Part shown: one piece after another, positions 26,300 to 34,553 of the stretch
How positions within the stretch are numbered: position 1 is the first letter of the stretch
Layout of the letters: each line of letters opens with the position of its first letter
Program-made: the position numbers and the translations under genes
The notes under the pieces: model-generated
What the model was told of the DNA's origin: nothing
Seen by the model: the letters and a program-made list of their open reading frames with translations, nothing else
The model's database searches: none
Assembly: GCF_003337575.1 (NCBI RefSeq)
Contig: NZ_QPJM01000012.1
Coordinates: 1 to 64,000, forward strand
Source: Phyllobacterium bourgognense
Lineage (GTDB): Bacteria; Pseudomonadota; Alphaproteobacteria; Rhizobiales; Rhizobiaceae
DNA: 64,000 nucleotides
Reading direction: 5' to 3'

Positions 26300-27319
26300 T
26301 TAGCTGCTTGAGACTGATCCTGCAAAGACCTCATCGGCAACGCGCACAGTTTTGTCCGGGTAGAGCCGCTCCAGCAATGCAGTTCGGGTGTCTTCATCGA
26401 CAAAAGCGGCCTTGAGCGCCGTCGCTGTAACTTCCGTCAACGTCACGTCGTCATAGCCGAAGTATGTGGCTGCGATCTCATATTCGCGTGCAAGGTCCGT
26501 ATGGAAATAAGGTGGATCGTCGGCATTGAGCGTCACCGGGACACCGGCCTCTGCAAGCGCTGCAAACGGATGCGATGGAAAATCCGGGTAGACGCCCAGC
26601 GAGATATTCGAGCCGGGACAGCACTCCAGAACGATCTGCTCCTCGGCGAGCCGCTTAACGAGGTCGGCATTTTCAATGGCGCGAACACCATGACCAATAC
26701 GCGCGGGTTTCAAAGTGTCTAGCGCGTTAGCCACGCTTTCCCACCCCACCAGCTCGCCCGCATGCACAGTTATGCCGAGCCCCGCACCGCGCGCAATATC
26801 GAAAGAAGCTGCAAAATCCCCGGGGTGATGCATACGCTCGTCGCCCGCCATGCCGAAACCGGTGATCAGAGGATGCGGATTAGCGGCAATGTATTGTGCG
26901 GCTGCCGTGACGGCTTCCGGTCCCTTATGGCGCAGGCCTGTCGCAATCATCCGGGTTTCGATACTAGTCGCGGCTTTGGCACGCTGAATACCTTCCGCCA
27001 GCCCGTCGATATAGTCCCGCGGGTCGAGCCCGGCGCTAATGGCGTGATCCGTCGATATGAAAAACTCCGAATAGATGGCGTCTTGCCGGCTCAACGACAG
27101 AAGATAGTCTTCAGCGAGATCCGCGTAATCCTCTGCCGTGCGGAAAAGCATCGAAGCTTGATCGAATGCGCGCAGGAACGAGGTGAAATCATGCCAGACG
27201 AATCTGCCATTCTGGATGAATGCAGAGACGTCGGCACCATATTTAGTGGCTTTCCGTTCGACCAGACGGGGTGAGGCGGCGCCTTCGATATGGCAATGCA
27301 ATTCGGCTTTCAGAACCAT
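26300..27319 (-). CDS. add: Adenosine deaminase
   Basis: A 339-residue amidohydrolase. ELHCHIEGAA carries the first two zinc histidines (H-x-H), TVHAGELVGWE a further His with the catalytic Glu-like segment, and LNADDPPYFHT the zinc Asp pair. It converts adenosine or deoxyadenosine to inosine, the substrate of the nearby purine nucleoside phosphorylase. The ATG at 27319 with GAGGG upstream is preferred to an upstream TTG at 27337. It belongs functionally to the salvage cluster though separated from upp by a palindromic repeat. Confidence 0.92.
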   Translation of the reverse strand: MVLKAELHCHIEGAASPRLVERKATKYGADVSAFIQNGRFVWHDFTSFLRAFDQASMLFRTAEDYADLAEDYLLSLSRQDAIYSEFFISTDHAISAGLDPRDYIDGLAEGIQRAKAATSIETRMIATGLRHKGPEAVTAAAQYIAANPHPLITGFGMAGDERMHHPGDFAASFDIARGAGLGITVHAGELVGWESVANALDTLKPARIGHGVRAIENADLVKRLAEEQIVLECCPGSNISLGVYPDFPSHPFAALAEAGVPVTLNADDPPYFHTDLAREYEIAATYFGYDDVTLTEVTATALKAAFVDEDTRTALLERLYPDKTVRVADEVFAGSVSSS

Positions 27320-27431
27320 CCCGGTCACCCTCGACAAAACAGATCAACGCGGCGCTTCATCGCGCAAGAGACAATAGCCTTATGCGTTTCAATCTTCTAT
27401 GGTTCTGGCGATTTGAAAAACAGGTAGCACA

Positions 27432-28208
27432 ATGAGCCAGCAACGCACCGGTGCCCACGGCGGCATGGAAACGTCCTTCGGGTTTCAGGATGTCAGCGAT
27501 GGGGAAAAGCAGACACGCGTCAATGACGTCTTCCACCGTGTCGCCAAACGCTATGACGTGATGAACGATTTGATGTCTGGAGGCCTGCATCGTGTCTGGA
27601 AGGATTCGATGATTGCCTGGCTGGCGCCTTCAAGAACGGCCAACTGGAAAGTGCTCGACGTGGCTGGTGGCACCGGCGACGTTGCTTTCCGCATTGTTGA
27701 GGCGTCAAACCGCAATGCCCATGCGACAGTCCTTGATATCAATGGTTCGATGCTTGGCGTCGGTCGCGATCGCGCGGAAAAGCTGGGGCTTGCGGGCAAT
27801 ACCGAGTTTGTAGAGGCCAACGCCGAAGAACTTCCTTTCGAGGAGGCACGTTTCGACGCTTATACGATCGCCTTCGGTATCCGCAACGTGCCGCACATCG
27901 ACCGGGCATTGGCTGAGGCGTTTCGTGTGCTGAAGCCCGGCGGACGCTTCCTTTGCCTTGAATTCTCCGAGGTCGAATTGCCGGTTCTCGACAAGATTTA
28001 TGATGCGTGGTCGTTCAATGCCATTCCAAAGATCGGCAAGGCCGTGACCGGCGATGCGGACAGCTATCAATATCTGGTGGAGTCCATCCGCAAGTTTCCG
28101 CGCCAGCCCGATTTTGCCGAGATGATCCGCAAGGCCGGCTTCGAACGGGTCAGCTGGCGCAATTTCACCGGTGGTATTGCCGCGCTGCATTCCGGCTGGA
28201 AGCTGTGA
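27432..28208 (+). CDS. ubiE: Ubiquinone/menaquinone biosynthesis C-methyltransferase
   Basis: A 258-residue SAM-dependent methyltransferase. [14 protein letters not shown] is the SAM-binding motif and the following [23 protein letters not shown] and [10 protein letters not shown] blocks are diagnostic of UbiE. It methylates carbon 2 of the benzoquinol ring in ubiquinone synthesis at the membrane face. It is followed 7 bases later by ubiB, the conserved alphaproteobacterial order. Confidence 0.95.
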   Translation: MSQQRTGAHGGMETSFGFQDVSDGEKQTRVNDVFHRVAKRYDVMNDLMSGGLHRVWKDSMIAWLAPSRTANWKVLDVAGGTGDVAFRIVEASNRNAHATVLDINGSMLGVGRDRAEKLGLAGNTEFVEANAEELPFEEARFDAYTIAFGIRNVPHIDRALAEAFRVLKPGGRFLCLEFSEVELPVLDKIYDAWSFNAIPKIGKAVTGDADSYQYLVESIRKFPRQPDFAEMIRKAGFERVSWRNFTGGIAALHSGWKL

Positions 28209-28215
28209 CTGCTGC

Positions 28216-29793
28216 ATGAGTAGTCCTGCAGCAATATTTCGCCTGATGCGGGCCGGATGGATCATGACGCGTGAAGGCGTCATATCCGCTTTGCCAGCCG
28301 AAGGTCTGAGTGGCCTCCCCGCCTTCGGTCACCGAATGGCCGGCCTTTTGGCACGCCGCCGCGCCATGACGGCGCAGCGCTCCGAGCGCATGTCGCGCGC
28401 CATCAACAAGCTTGGACCATCCTACGTCAAGCTCGGGCAGTTCCTCGCAACGCGGCCCGATGTGGTCGGGACCGAAGTGGCCGACGATCTGGCGCTCTTG
28501 CAGGATCAGCTTGATTTTTTCCCTATGGACGCTTCGATCAAGGCTATCGAGGGTTCGCTCGGACGCTCTGTCTCCGACCTTTTTGTAAGTCTCGACGAAC
28601 CTATTGCCGCCGCATCGATAGCGCAGGTGCACCCGGCATTCGTTGCAAGCAATGGCGACATCAAGAAGGTTGCGGTCAAGGTAGTGCGCCCGGGTGTGCG
28701 CCAGCGTTTCAACAATGATCTTGAGAGCTTCTTTTTGGTGGCAAGATGGCAGGAGCGCTATGTACCTGCCACTCGCCGCCTGCGCCCGATCGAAGTTACG
28801 CGAACGCTGGCACAGACGACCCGTATCGAGATGGATTTGCGCCTTGAAGCCGCCGCGCTCTCGGAGATCGGCGAGAACACCAAGGATGATCCGGGCTTTC
28901 GTGTTCCGACTGTCGATTGGGAGCGTACAGGACGCGATGTCCTGACCCTCGAGTGGATCGATGGCGTCAAAATGTCGGACATCGAGGGCTTGCGCGCAGC
29001 CGGGCACAACCTCATCAAGCTCGCGGAAACGCTGATCCAGTCATTCCTGCGTCATACATTGCGTGACGGCTTCTTCCACGCGGACATGCATCCCGGCAAT
29101 CTGTTCGTCGACGACGAGGGCCATATCGTTGCGGTGGATTTCGGCATCACCGGCCGGCTTGGCAAGAAGGAGCGCCGTTTTCTCGCGGAAATCCTCTACG
29201 GCTTCATAACGCGCGATTATGTCCGTGTTGCCGAAGTGCATTTCGAGGCTGGATATGTGCCGCACCGGCATGATGTGGCGAGCTTTGCACAGGCCATTCG
29301 CGCCATCGGCGAGCCAATCCATGGCCAACCTGCCGAAACCATTTCCATGGCAAAGTTGCTCACGCTGCTCTTCGAGGTTACAGAACTCTTCGACATGGAA
29401 ACGCGGCCCGAACTTGTCATGCTGCAGAAGACCATGGTTGTGGTCGAGGGGGTATCGCGGACGCTGGATCCGCATTTCAATATGTGGAAGGCTTCGGAAC
29501 CGGTGGTCGGGAGCTGGATTCGCCGCAATCTCGGGCCGCAGGGCATTCTCGTCGATGCGCGTGAAGGAGCTCAGGCAGTTTTGCACCTGGCCCGTCAGGT
29601 GCCGGAATTGGTCGGGCGCGCTGATCGGCTGTCGAAGGAACTCGACAGGATGGCGGAACATGGTTTGCGGTTCGACGAACAGACGGCACACGCTATCGGC
29701 AAGGCAGAGGCCCGCCATACACGCTCGGGGCGTATCGCGCTCTGGGTGATTGCAATTTGTCTTGTCATCATCACGTACGAGCTTCTCAGCTAG
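28216..29793 (+). CDS. ubiB: UbiB (ABC1/ADCK-family) kinase-like protein for ubiquinone synthesis
   Basis: A 525-residue atypical kinase fold protein required for ubiquinone synthesis. INKLGPSYVKLGQFLATRPD contains the KxGQ signature (YVKLGQFLAT), ASIAQVHPA the modified nucleotide loop, and HADMHPGNLFVDDEG plus AVDFGITGRL the catalytic-loop and DFG-like motifs. Two hydrophobic helices close the C-terminus. The ATG at 28216, just after the ubiE stop, is chosen over an earlier one that would lie inside ubiE. Confidence 0.94.
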   Translation: MSSPAAIFRLMRAGWIMTREGVISALPAEGLSGLPAFGHRMAGLLARRRAMTAQRSERMSRAINKLGPSYVKLGQFLATRPDVVGTEVADDLALLQDQLDFFPMDASIKAIEGSLGRSVSDLFVSLDEPIAAASIAQVHPAFVASNGDIKKVAVKVVRPGVRQRFNNDLESFFLVARWQERYVPATRRLRPIEVTRTLAQTTRIEMDLRLEAAALSEIGENTKDDPGFRVPTVDWERTGRDVLTLEWIDGVKMSDIEGLRAAGHNLIKLAETLIQSFLRHTLRDGFFHADMHPGNLFVDDEGHIVAVDFGITGRLGKKERRFLAEILYGFITRDYVRVAEVHFEAGYVPHRHDVASFAQAIRAIGEPIHGQPAETISMAKLLTLLFEVTELFDMETRPELVMLQKTMVVVEGVSRTLDPHFNMWKASEPVVGSWIRRNLGPQGILVDAREGAQAVLHLARQVPELVGRADRLSKELDRMAEHGLRFDEQTAHAIGKAEARHTRSGRIALWVIAICLVIITYELLS

Positions 29794-29809
29794 GTATATA
29801 TCAGCTATT

Positions 29810-29861
29810 ATGATTGCAATGATTGCATTTTGGCGATCGTTATCCAAGTGGACGCAATCAT
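29810..29861 (+). promoter_or_regulatory. Candidate operator: three copies of ATGATTGC before coaBC
   Basis: ATGATTGCA occurs twice in tandem at 29810-29818 and 29819-29827. An inverted copy, GCAATCAT, lies at 29854-29861, touching the start codon of coaBC. The 68-base gap after ubiB thus carries three copies of one 8-mer. A binding site for the ribbon-helix-helix domain encoded immediately downstream is an attractive reading. Confidence 0.5.
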
Positions 29862-31250
29862 ATGGCCAGTATCACCATCCGCAATCTTGACGGTTCCATC
29901 AAGGAAAAGCTGCGTTTGCGGGCCGCTGCCCATGGGCGCTCGATGGAAGAAGAAGTGCGGCTTATCCTCGGGGAACTGGAGAACGCGATCCCGATAGCGA
30001 CCACCGGAGTATCGACGACGATACACGCCTCGGGCTCTTTGTCCGGGCGCCGCATCCTGCTGATCATCGGTGCGGGAATCGCAGCCTATAAATGCCTCGA
30101 TCTTATCCGGCGTCTGCGCGAGCGTGGCCTACAGGTGCGTCCGGTACTGACCAAAGCGGCAGAAGAATTCGTGACGCCATTGGCAGTGGGTGCGCTCGCA
30201 GCGGACAAGGTTTTCACGGAACTCTTCTCGCGCGAAGACGAGCATGATGTCGGCCATATCCGCCTGTCCCGTGAGGCTGATCTGATCGTCGTTGCGCCTG
30301 CAACAGCTGACCTGATGGCAAAGATGGCGACTGGTCTTGCCAATGATTTGGCCTCGGCGGTTCTCCTGGCGACCGATAAACCTGTGCTGATAGCGCCGGC
30401 GATGAACCCGAGAATGTGGGGCCATCCAGCAACGAAGCGAAATCGCGCCGTGCTTCAAAAGGACGGCATTCGTTTTGTCGGCCCCAACAAGGGCGAAATG
30501 GCGGAGAGTGGTGAAAGCGGCGATGGCCGCATGGCGGAACCGCTTGAGATTGTCGGTGCTATTGAAAAGCTGCTCGACCGCAGTCCGAAACCGCTGGCGG
30601 GTAAAACCATTGTCATGACCTCGGGGCCGACGCACGAGCCCATCGATCCGGTTCGCTATATAGCCAATCGCTCGTCCGGAAAGCAGGGCCACGCTATTGC
30701 CGCGGCGCTTGCCAGGCTCGGCGCAACGGTCCGTCTGGTCTCTGGTCCCGTCACGATCCCGGATCCGGAAGATGTGGCGGTGATCCACGTCTCAACGGCA
30801 CGCGAAATGCGCGATGCCGTGGAGCAGCTTTTGCCCGCCGATGCCGCCATCATGGTCGCTGCCGTTGCGGATTGGCGCACCGCGAACGAAGCGGACGAGA
30901 AGATCAAGAAGAAGCCGGGTGAAAAAGCTCCGGCGCTACAGATGATCGAGAATCCGGACATTCTTGCCGGGGTAGGACACAGCAAATCGCGGCCGCGTCT
31001 GGTCATCGGCTTTGCTGCCGAGACACAGGACCTCCTTGCCAATGCCCAGCGAAAGCTCGACAAGAAGGGGGCGGACTGGATCGTCGCCAATGATGTCAGC
31101 CACGCGACCGGCGTCATGGGCGGTGACCGCAATGCCGTGCGGATCGTCACCCGGTCAGGGGTCGAGGAATGGCCGGATATGAGCAAGGAAGAAGTCGCGG
31201 AACGCCTGGCAGCAAAAATAGCAGCTGCGTTGCAGACGGTGGAAGTTTAA
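29862..31250 (+). CDS. coaBC: CoaBC (phosphopantothenoylcysteine synthetase/decarboxylase) with N-terminal FitA-like ribbon-helix-helix domain
   Basis: A 462-residue fusion. Residues 1-40 (ITIRNLDGSIKEKLRLRAA, then HGRSMEEEVRLIL) match the FitA-type ribbon-helix-helix antitoxin domain. A linker of about 18 residues leads to CoaC from residue 60 (GIAAYKCLDLIRRLR, PAMNPRMW, the flavin-dependent decarboxylase) and then CoaB (SGPTHEPIDPVRYI, SSGKQGH, AAVADWR). Together they convert 4'-phosphopantothenate to 4'-phosphopantetheine for coenzyme A. The ATG at 29862 is the natural start of the RHH domain. The 4-gene neighbourhood ubiE-ubiB-coaBC is conserved. The DNA-binding head is unusual, and the flanking 8-mers suggest autoregulation. 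Confidence 0.92.
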   Translation: MASITIRNLDGSIKEKLRLRAAAHGRSMEEEVRLILGELENAIPIATTGVSTTIHASGSLSGRRILLIIGAGIAAYKCLDLIRRLRERGLQVRPVLTKAAEEFVTPLAVGALAADKVFTELFSREDEHDVGHIRLSREADLIVVAPATADLMAKMATGLANDLASAVLLATDKPVLIAPAMNPRMWGHPATKRNRAVLQKDGIRFVGPNKGEMAESGESGDGRMAEPLEIVGAIEKLLDRSPKPLAGKTIVMTSGPTHEPIDPVRYIANRSSGKQGHAIAAALARLGATVRLVSGPVTIPDPEDVAVIHVSTAREMRDAVEQLLPADAAIMVAAVADWRTANEADEKIKKKPGEKAPALQMIENPDILAGVGHSKSRPRLVIGFAAETQDLLANAQRKLDKKGADWIVANDVSHATGVMGGDRNAVRIVTRSGVEEWPDMSKEEVAERLAAKIAAALQTVEV

Positions 31251-31273
31251 TTGTGGATCAGGAGATTGAGATC

Positions 31274-31789
31274 GTGATTGAAACCGAACGCCTCGTCCTG
31301 CGTCCTCACAAACGAGAGGATTTTGAGGCGCTCCATGCAATGTGGGCGCATCCTTCGGTGTATAAATACATCTCGGGCAAGCCCTCCACGCGGGAGCAAT
31401 CCTGGGCGAGACTCCTGCGTTATGCCGGCATGTGGCAGCTTATTGGCTACGGTTTCTGGGCGATGCAAGAGAAGGCAAGCGGACGTTTCGTCGGAGAGCT
31501 CGGCTTTGGCAATTTCGAGCGCGATCTGGAACCGCGCATTGGCGATACGCCGGAGATGGGCTGGGTTCTCGCGCCGGAAATCCACGGCAAAGGCTTCGGA
31601 AGTGAAGCTCTCGCCAAGGTGGTCGCTTGGGGCGATGCCTTCTTCAAGCACGATCGGTCGCTCTGTATCATATCTCCGGAAAACGCTGCATCGCAGCGGA
31701 TCGCTGAAAAAAATGGTTTCCGCAAGATTGCCGAAACGACCTATACGGAGGAGCCGGTCTGGATGTTCGAGAGGCGATTTCGACTGTAG
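31274..31789 (+). CDS. GNAT-family N-acetyltransferase (RimJ/RimL-like)
   Basis: A 171-residue acetyltransferase opening with IETERLVLRPHKREDFEAL, the RimJ/RimL-like start (IETERLVLRP). MGWVLAPEIHGKGFGSEAL includes the acetyl-CoA-binding Q/R-x-x-G-x-G/A-type loop (HGKGFGSEA), and ISPENAASQRIAEKNGF is the usual C-terminal motif. The GTG at 31274 with AGGAG upstream is chosen over a GTG at 31253. It follows coaBC closely but has no clear link to CoA synthesis beyond using its product. Substrate unknown. Confidence 0.86.
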   Translation: MIETERLVLRPHKREDFEALHAMWAHPSVYKYISGKPSTREQSWARLLRYAGMWQLIGYGFWAMQEKASGRFVGELGFGNFERDLEPRIGDTPEMGWVLAPEIHGKGFGSEALAKVVAWGDAFFKHDRSLCIISPENAASQRIAEKNGFRKIAETTYTEEPVWMFERRFRL

Positions 31790-31794
31790 TTGAA

Positions 31795-31815
31795 GGCCGG
31801 CAGACGATGCCGGCC
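31795..31815. terminator. Hairpin between convergent genes, possible terminator
   Basis: GGCCGGCA (31795-31802) pairs with TGCCGGCC (31808-31815) around five bases, between the convergent GNAT and AHSA1 genes. There is no T run on either side, so termination is uncertain. Confidence 0.4.
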
Positions 31816-31846
31816 AACAATATTGTATAGGCGATATCTTCCGCAA

Positions 31847-32392
31847 TCAGCCTGCGATGATCTGCTTGTATTCCTTCTCGAGCCTGGTGAACTTGTTCCA
31901 GAATCCGCTGGTCGGTTCGCCACTGAGGTGATCGATGAGAACACCCAGATGTGTGTGCCAGCCGCTGGCAACGCTCACCATGGAGTCGTTGCTGCCAAGT
32001 CGTGTGTGCGTGACCCGGAGCAACGTATCCGATCCCGAGGCCGTAAGTTCGAATGTTACTTCGGAAGGTTCGCCTGTGGATTCCGGCCAGGTAAAGCTGA
32101 GGAATGACGGCGGTTCATAACGAGTGACCTTGCCCTTGTTCGTGTGACCCTCATATTTCTGGTAGTCGGCGGGCGTGGGCTCGTTTGACAACTGCGAGTG
32201 GTAAAAGGTCAGTTCAACATCGCCGCCGATATAATTGGCCATGGGCCCTTCGGCCAGCCATTTCTTGCGCTTGTCCGATTCAGTGAGATAGGTCCAGACC
32301 CGTTCGATCGGGCCGGGCAGGATGCGTTCGATGCGAATCGTACGAGGTGCTGTCACAACACCGAGACGATCATTTCCGACATGCTCGTTCAT
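31847..32392 (-). CDS. SRPBCC / AHSA1-domain protein
   Basis: A 181-residue START-like protein. TIRIERILPGPIERVWTYLTESD opens the AHSA1 fold (IERVWTYLTESDKRKKWL in part), and SGSDTLLRVTHTRL plus ASGWHTHLGVLIDHLSGEP are the family's C-terminal blocks. Such proteins bind hydrophobic ligands or act with stress regulators. It overlaps the upstream ArsR gene by 4 bases, the very common ArsR-AHSA1 pair. The ligand is unknown. Confidence 0.88.
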   Translation of the reverse strand: MNEHVGNDRLGVVTAPRTIRIERILPGPIERVWTYLTESDKRKKWLAEGPMANYIGGDVELTFYHSQLSNEPTPADYQKYEGHTNKGKVTRYEPPSFLSFTWPESTGEPSEVTFELTASGSDTLLRVTHTRLGSNDSMVSVASGWHTHLGVLIDHLSGEPTSGFWNKFTRLEKEYKQIIAG

Positions 32393-32793
32393 TTCGTGCT
32401 CCTTGACGTTTTATCAGATTTGGCAGTGCTCGACGGCGACTGTTGGCTTGATCGAGCCGACGCGCGATCTTCCTCGCGCAGGATTTCCTCGAGATTGTCG
32501 AGACGCGTTGTCCAGAACCGCTCATAGGTACGTAGCCATTCTTGCGCTTCCGCAAGGCGGGCCGCCTCAAGCTGGCAATAATGCGTGCGGCCTTGGACAT
32601 GGCGGCGCACCAATCCGGCTCCTTCCAGCACCTTGATATGTTTCGATGCGCCAGCGAGCGACATGTTGAAGGGTGTCGCAAGCTCGCTGACGGTACGTTC
32701 GCCCTCGGTCAGCCGGTACAGGATGGCTCTCCGTGTTGGGTCGGAGAGAGCATGGAAAACGGCGTCGAGGTGAGGTGTCTGAAATTCAACCAT
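32389..32793 (-). CDS. ArsR-family transcriptional regulator
   Basis: A 134-residue winged-helix regulator. ALSDPTRRAILYRLTEGERTV (in part ALSDPTRRAILYRL) and ELATPFNMSLAGASKHIKVLE are the ArsR helix-turn-helix. No cysteine-rich metal site is visible, as is typical of the AHSA1-linked class. The ATG at 32793 lies inside a palindrome that is probably the operator, leaving no Shine-Dalgarno sequence, so a leaderless message is possible. An in-frame ATG at 32808 also lacks one. It most likely represses itself and the AHSA1 gene. Confidence 0.88.
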   Translation of the reverse strand: MVEFQTPHLDAVFHALSDPTRRAILYRLTEGERTVSELATPFNMSLAGASKHIKVLEGAGLVRRHVQGRTHYCQLEAARLAEAQEWLRTYERFWTTRLDNLEEILREEDRASARSSQQSPSSTAKSDKTSRSTK

Positions 32794-32838
32794 ATGGTTT
32801 AATAACATCGAAATATTCGATGGTCAACCATTTGGTTT
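32785..32838. promoter_or_regulatory. Twin operators of the ArsR-AHSA1 operon
   Basis: AACCATATGGTT (32788-32799) is a perfect 12-base palindrome that contains the start codon. AACCATTTGGTT (32826-32837) is a second copy with a mismatched centre, 38 bases away. Both are flanked by TCA...TTAAT. A third inverted repeat, CATCGAA/TTCGATG (32806-32822), lies between them. This is the arrangement expected for ArsR autorepression. Confidence 0.72.
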
Positions 32839-32888
32839 AATATATTTTCGAGCGAGTTTGGGGCCTGTGAAAACGGAGCGAATTTGCT

Positions 32889-33893
32889 CTAGAGAACCAG
32901 AAACCCTTGGCCCAAAGGATCGTCGTCCTCGACGATAAACTCAGCCTTGCCGCTATAATAAGCGTGGCCGGAAACGCGTGCGGTAATGGCGTCGAAATCG
33001 CCCGCCTTGGTCGTTGAGGCAACGAAGCCCGCAAAGCGTGAGCCTACAATACTTTCGAATATCCGCGCATTTCCTTCGCGTATTTGACCTTTGGCGAACA
33101 TCGCAGCGAGACGTGCGGTCACGCCCGAACCCGTCGGTGAGCGGTCAAGCTGCGCGTCGGCGAAGATGCAGACATTCTTCGTCGGGCCTTCATTCCAGTC
33201 GTCTGCGCCATCTGTAAGGATCGATCCGTAGAGAAACGCCAGATCCTTATGGTCTGGATGGTCGAGCGACACCGCGTCCTTTACGGCCTCGGTCAGGATA
33301 GTTGCAGCGTCAACGAAATTCCGTGCCGGATCGCGGCCGAATTCGAGACCAAACTGATGACAGTCCGCCAAGGCATAGAAGGCTCCGCCATAGGCCACAT
33401 CGAAATTGATCTTGCCGAATCCCGGCAGCTCGATCATCTGGTCGCCAGCATAAAGAAAGGCAGGCACGCTCTCGAATGAGACACCGCCGGATTTGCCATC
33501 GCGTATTTCGACCGATGCCACGACCATGCCGCAGGGGCATTCGATATGGACTGTCGTCACGGGCTCGACCTTGGGCACAACACCATAGTCGACGGCGTAG
33601 CGGCCAAGCGCCATGATCGCGTGGCCGCACATGGTGGAATAGCCTTCATTATGCATGAACAGCACTGCCAGGTCGGCGCCCGGCAGGTTTGGCTCAACCA
33701 AAACGGCGCCATACATGTCGAAATGGCCGCGTGGCTCGAATATCAGTATCTTGCGGAGGTGATCCAGCCTGTCGCGCACATAGGCGCGCTTTTCGAGGAT
33801 CGTGCCCTTTGGCAGTTTGGGATAGCCGCCGGTGACGACGCGCAGGGGTTCACCGCCCGTGTGCATGTCGATAACGGTCAAGGGCTCGGCCAT
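32889..33893 (-). CDS. Proline racemase superfamily, probable trans-3-hydroxy-L-proline dehydratase
   Basis: A 334-residue proline-racemase-fold enzyme. The first active-site motif STMCGH is intact (Cys89), but the second reads DRSPTGSG, with Thr254 where racemases and 4-hydroxyproline epimerases have Cys. The Cys/Thr pair is the signature of trans-3-hydroxy-L-proline dehydratase. Its ATG overlaps the HAD gene stop by one base (TGATG), in a three-gene leftward operon with HAD and PEP-mutase-like enzymes. The substrate assignment is from the residue pair only. Confidence 0.82.
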   Translation of the reverse strand: MAEPLTVIDMHTGGEPLRVVTGGYPKLPKGTILEKRAYVRDRLDHLRKILIFEPRGHFDMYGAVLVEPNLPGADLAVLFMHNEGYSTMCGHAIMALGRYAVDYGVVPKVEPVTTVHIECPCGMVVASVEIRDGKSGGVSFESVPAFLYAGDQMIELPGFGKINFDVAYGGAFYALADCHQFGLEFGRDPARNFVDAATILTEAVKDAVSLDHPDHKDLAFLYGSILTDGADDWNEGPTKNVCIFADAQLDRSPTGSGVTARLAAMFAKGQIREGNARIFESIVGSRFAGFVASTTKAGDFDAITARVSGHAYYSGKAEFIVEDDDPLGQGFLVL

Positions 33894-34549
33894 CAGGCGA
33901 CTCCCAGCAGCGCGGGGAGTCGGCGCATATCATCGAAGAGAATGCCACCGGCAGCCGCCAGACCCTCATGGTCCGCATGCTTGTCGCCGCAGTAGGAAAA
34001 CACACGCATGCCAGCGGCCGTGCCCGCCTTCGTTCCGGCAACGCTGTCCTCGATGACGACAGACCGGGATGGCTCGCAACCCATTTCCTTCGCTGCATGC
34101 AGGAACAGGTCGGGGAACGGCTTGCCGCGGGCCACCATCGAGGCGCTGTAAAGCACATCCTGAAAATGCTTTATCAGACCGGTCTTGCCCAGTGTGATGT
34201 GCATCTTCTCGACATTGGCCGATGAAGCAACGCAGTAGGGAAGTTCCGCCTTTTTAACCGCGGCGATAACCTCTTCGATATGCGGGATGGCTTCGACGCC
34301 GTTTTCGAAGATGACCGGTATCGCCTGATACCAGCGATCGACGAAATCCTCGCCAAGCGAATAGCCTTCGGCCTCGATCTTTTCTTTCACCGCACGCATG
34401 GGCATGCCGCAGAAATCTTTGCGTACGGCCTCGAAAGTGGTTGCGTAGCCGGAAGCGTCGAGCATTTTGACGAGATGGTGGTTGCCGAGTGTCTCCGTAT
34501 CGACCAGAACTCCGTCACAGTCGAAGATCACCAGCTCGGGTTTTGTCAT
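33893..34549 (-). CDS. HAD-superfamily phosphatase (phosphoglycolate-phosphatase-like)
   Basis: A 218-residue HAD hydrolase. VIFDCDGVLVDTE is motif I with the nucleophile Asp, VASSAN is motif II, KPFPDLFLHAA carries the motif III Lys, and VIEDSVAGTKAGTAAGM is motif IV. The helical cap inserted after motif I marks subclass IA, acting on small phosphorylated metabolites. The ATG at 34549 lies 4 bases after the PEP-mutase gene; longer readings run into that gene and are rejected. Its substrate is unknown. Confidence 0.9.
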   Translation of the reverse strand: MTKPELVIFDCDGVLVDTETLGNHHLVKMLDASGYATTFEAVRKDFCGMPMRAVKEKIEAEGYSLGEDFVDRWYQAIPVIFENGVEAIPHIEEVIAAVKKAELPYCVASSANVEKMHITLGKTGLIKHFQDVLYSASMVARGKPFPDLFLHAAKEMGCEPSRSVVIEDSVAGTKAGTAAGMRVFSYCGDKHADHEGLAAAGGILFDDMRRLPALLGVA

Positions 34550-34553
34550 TATT

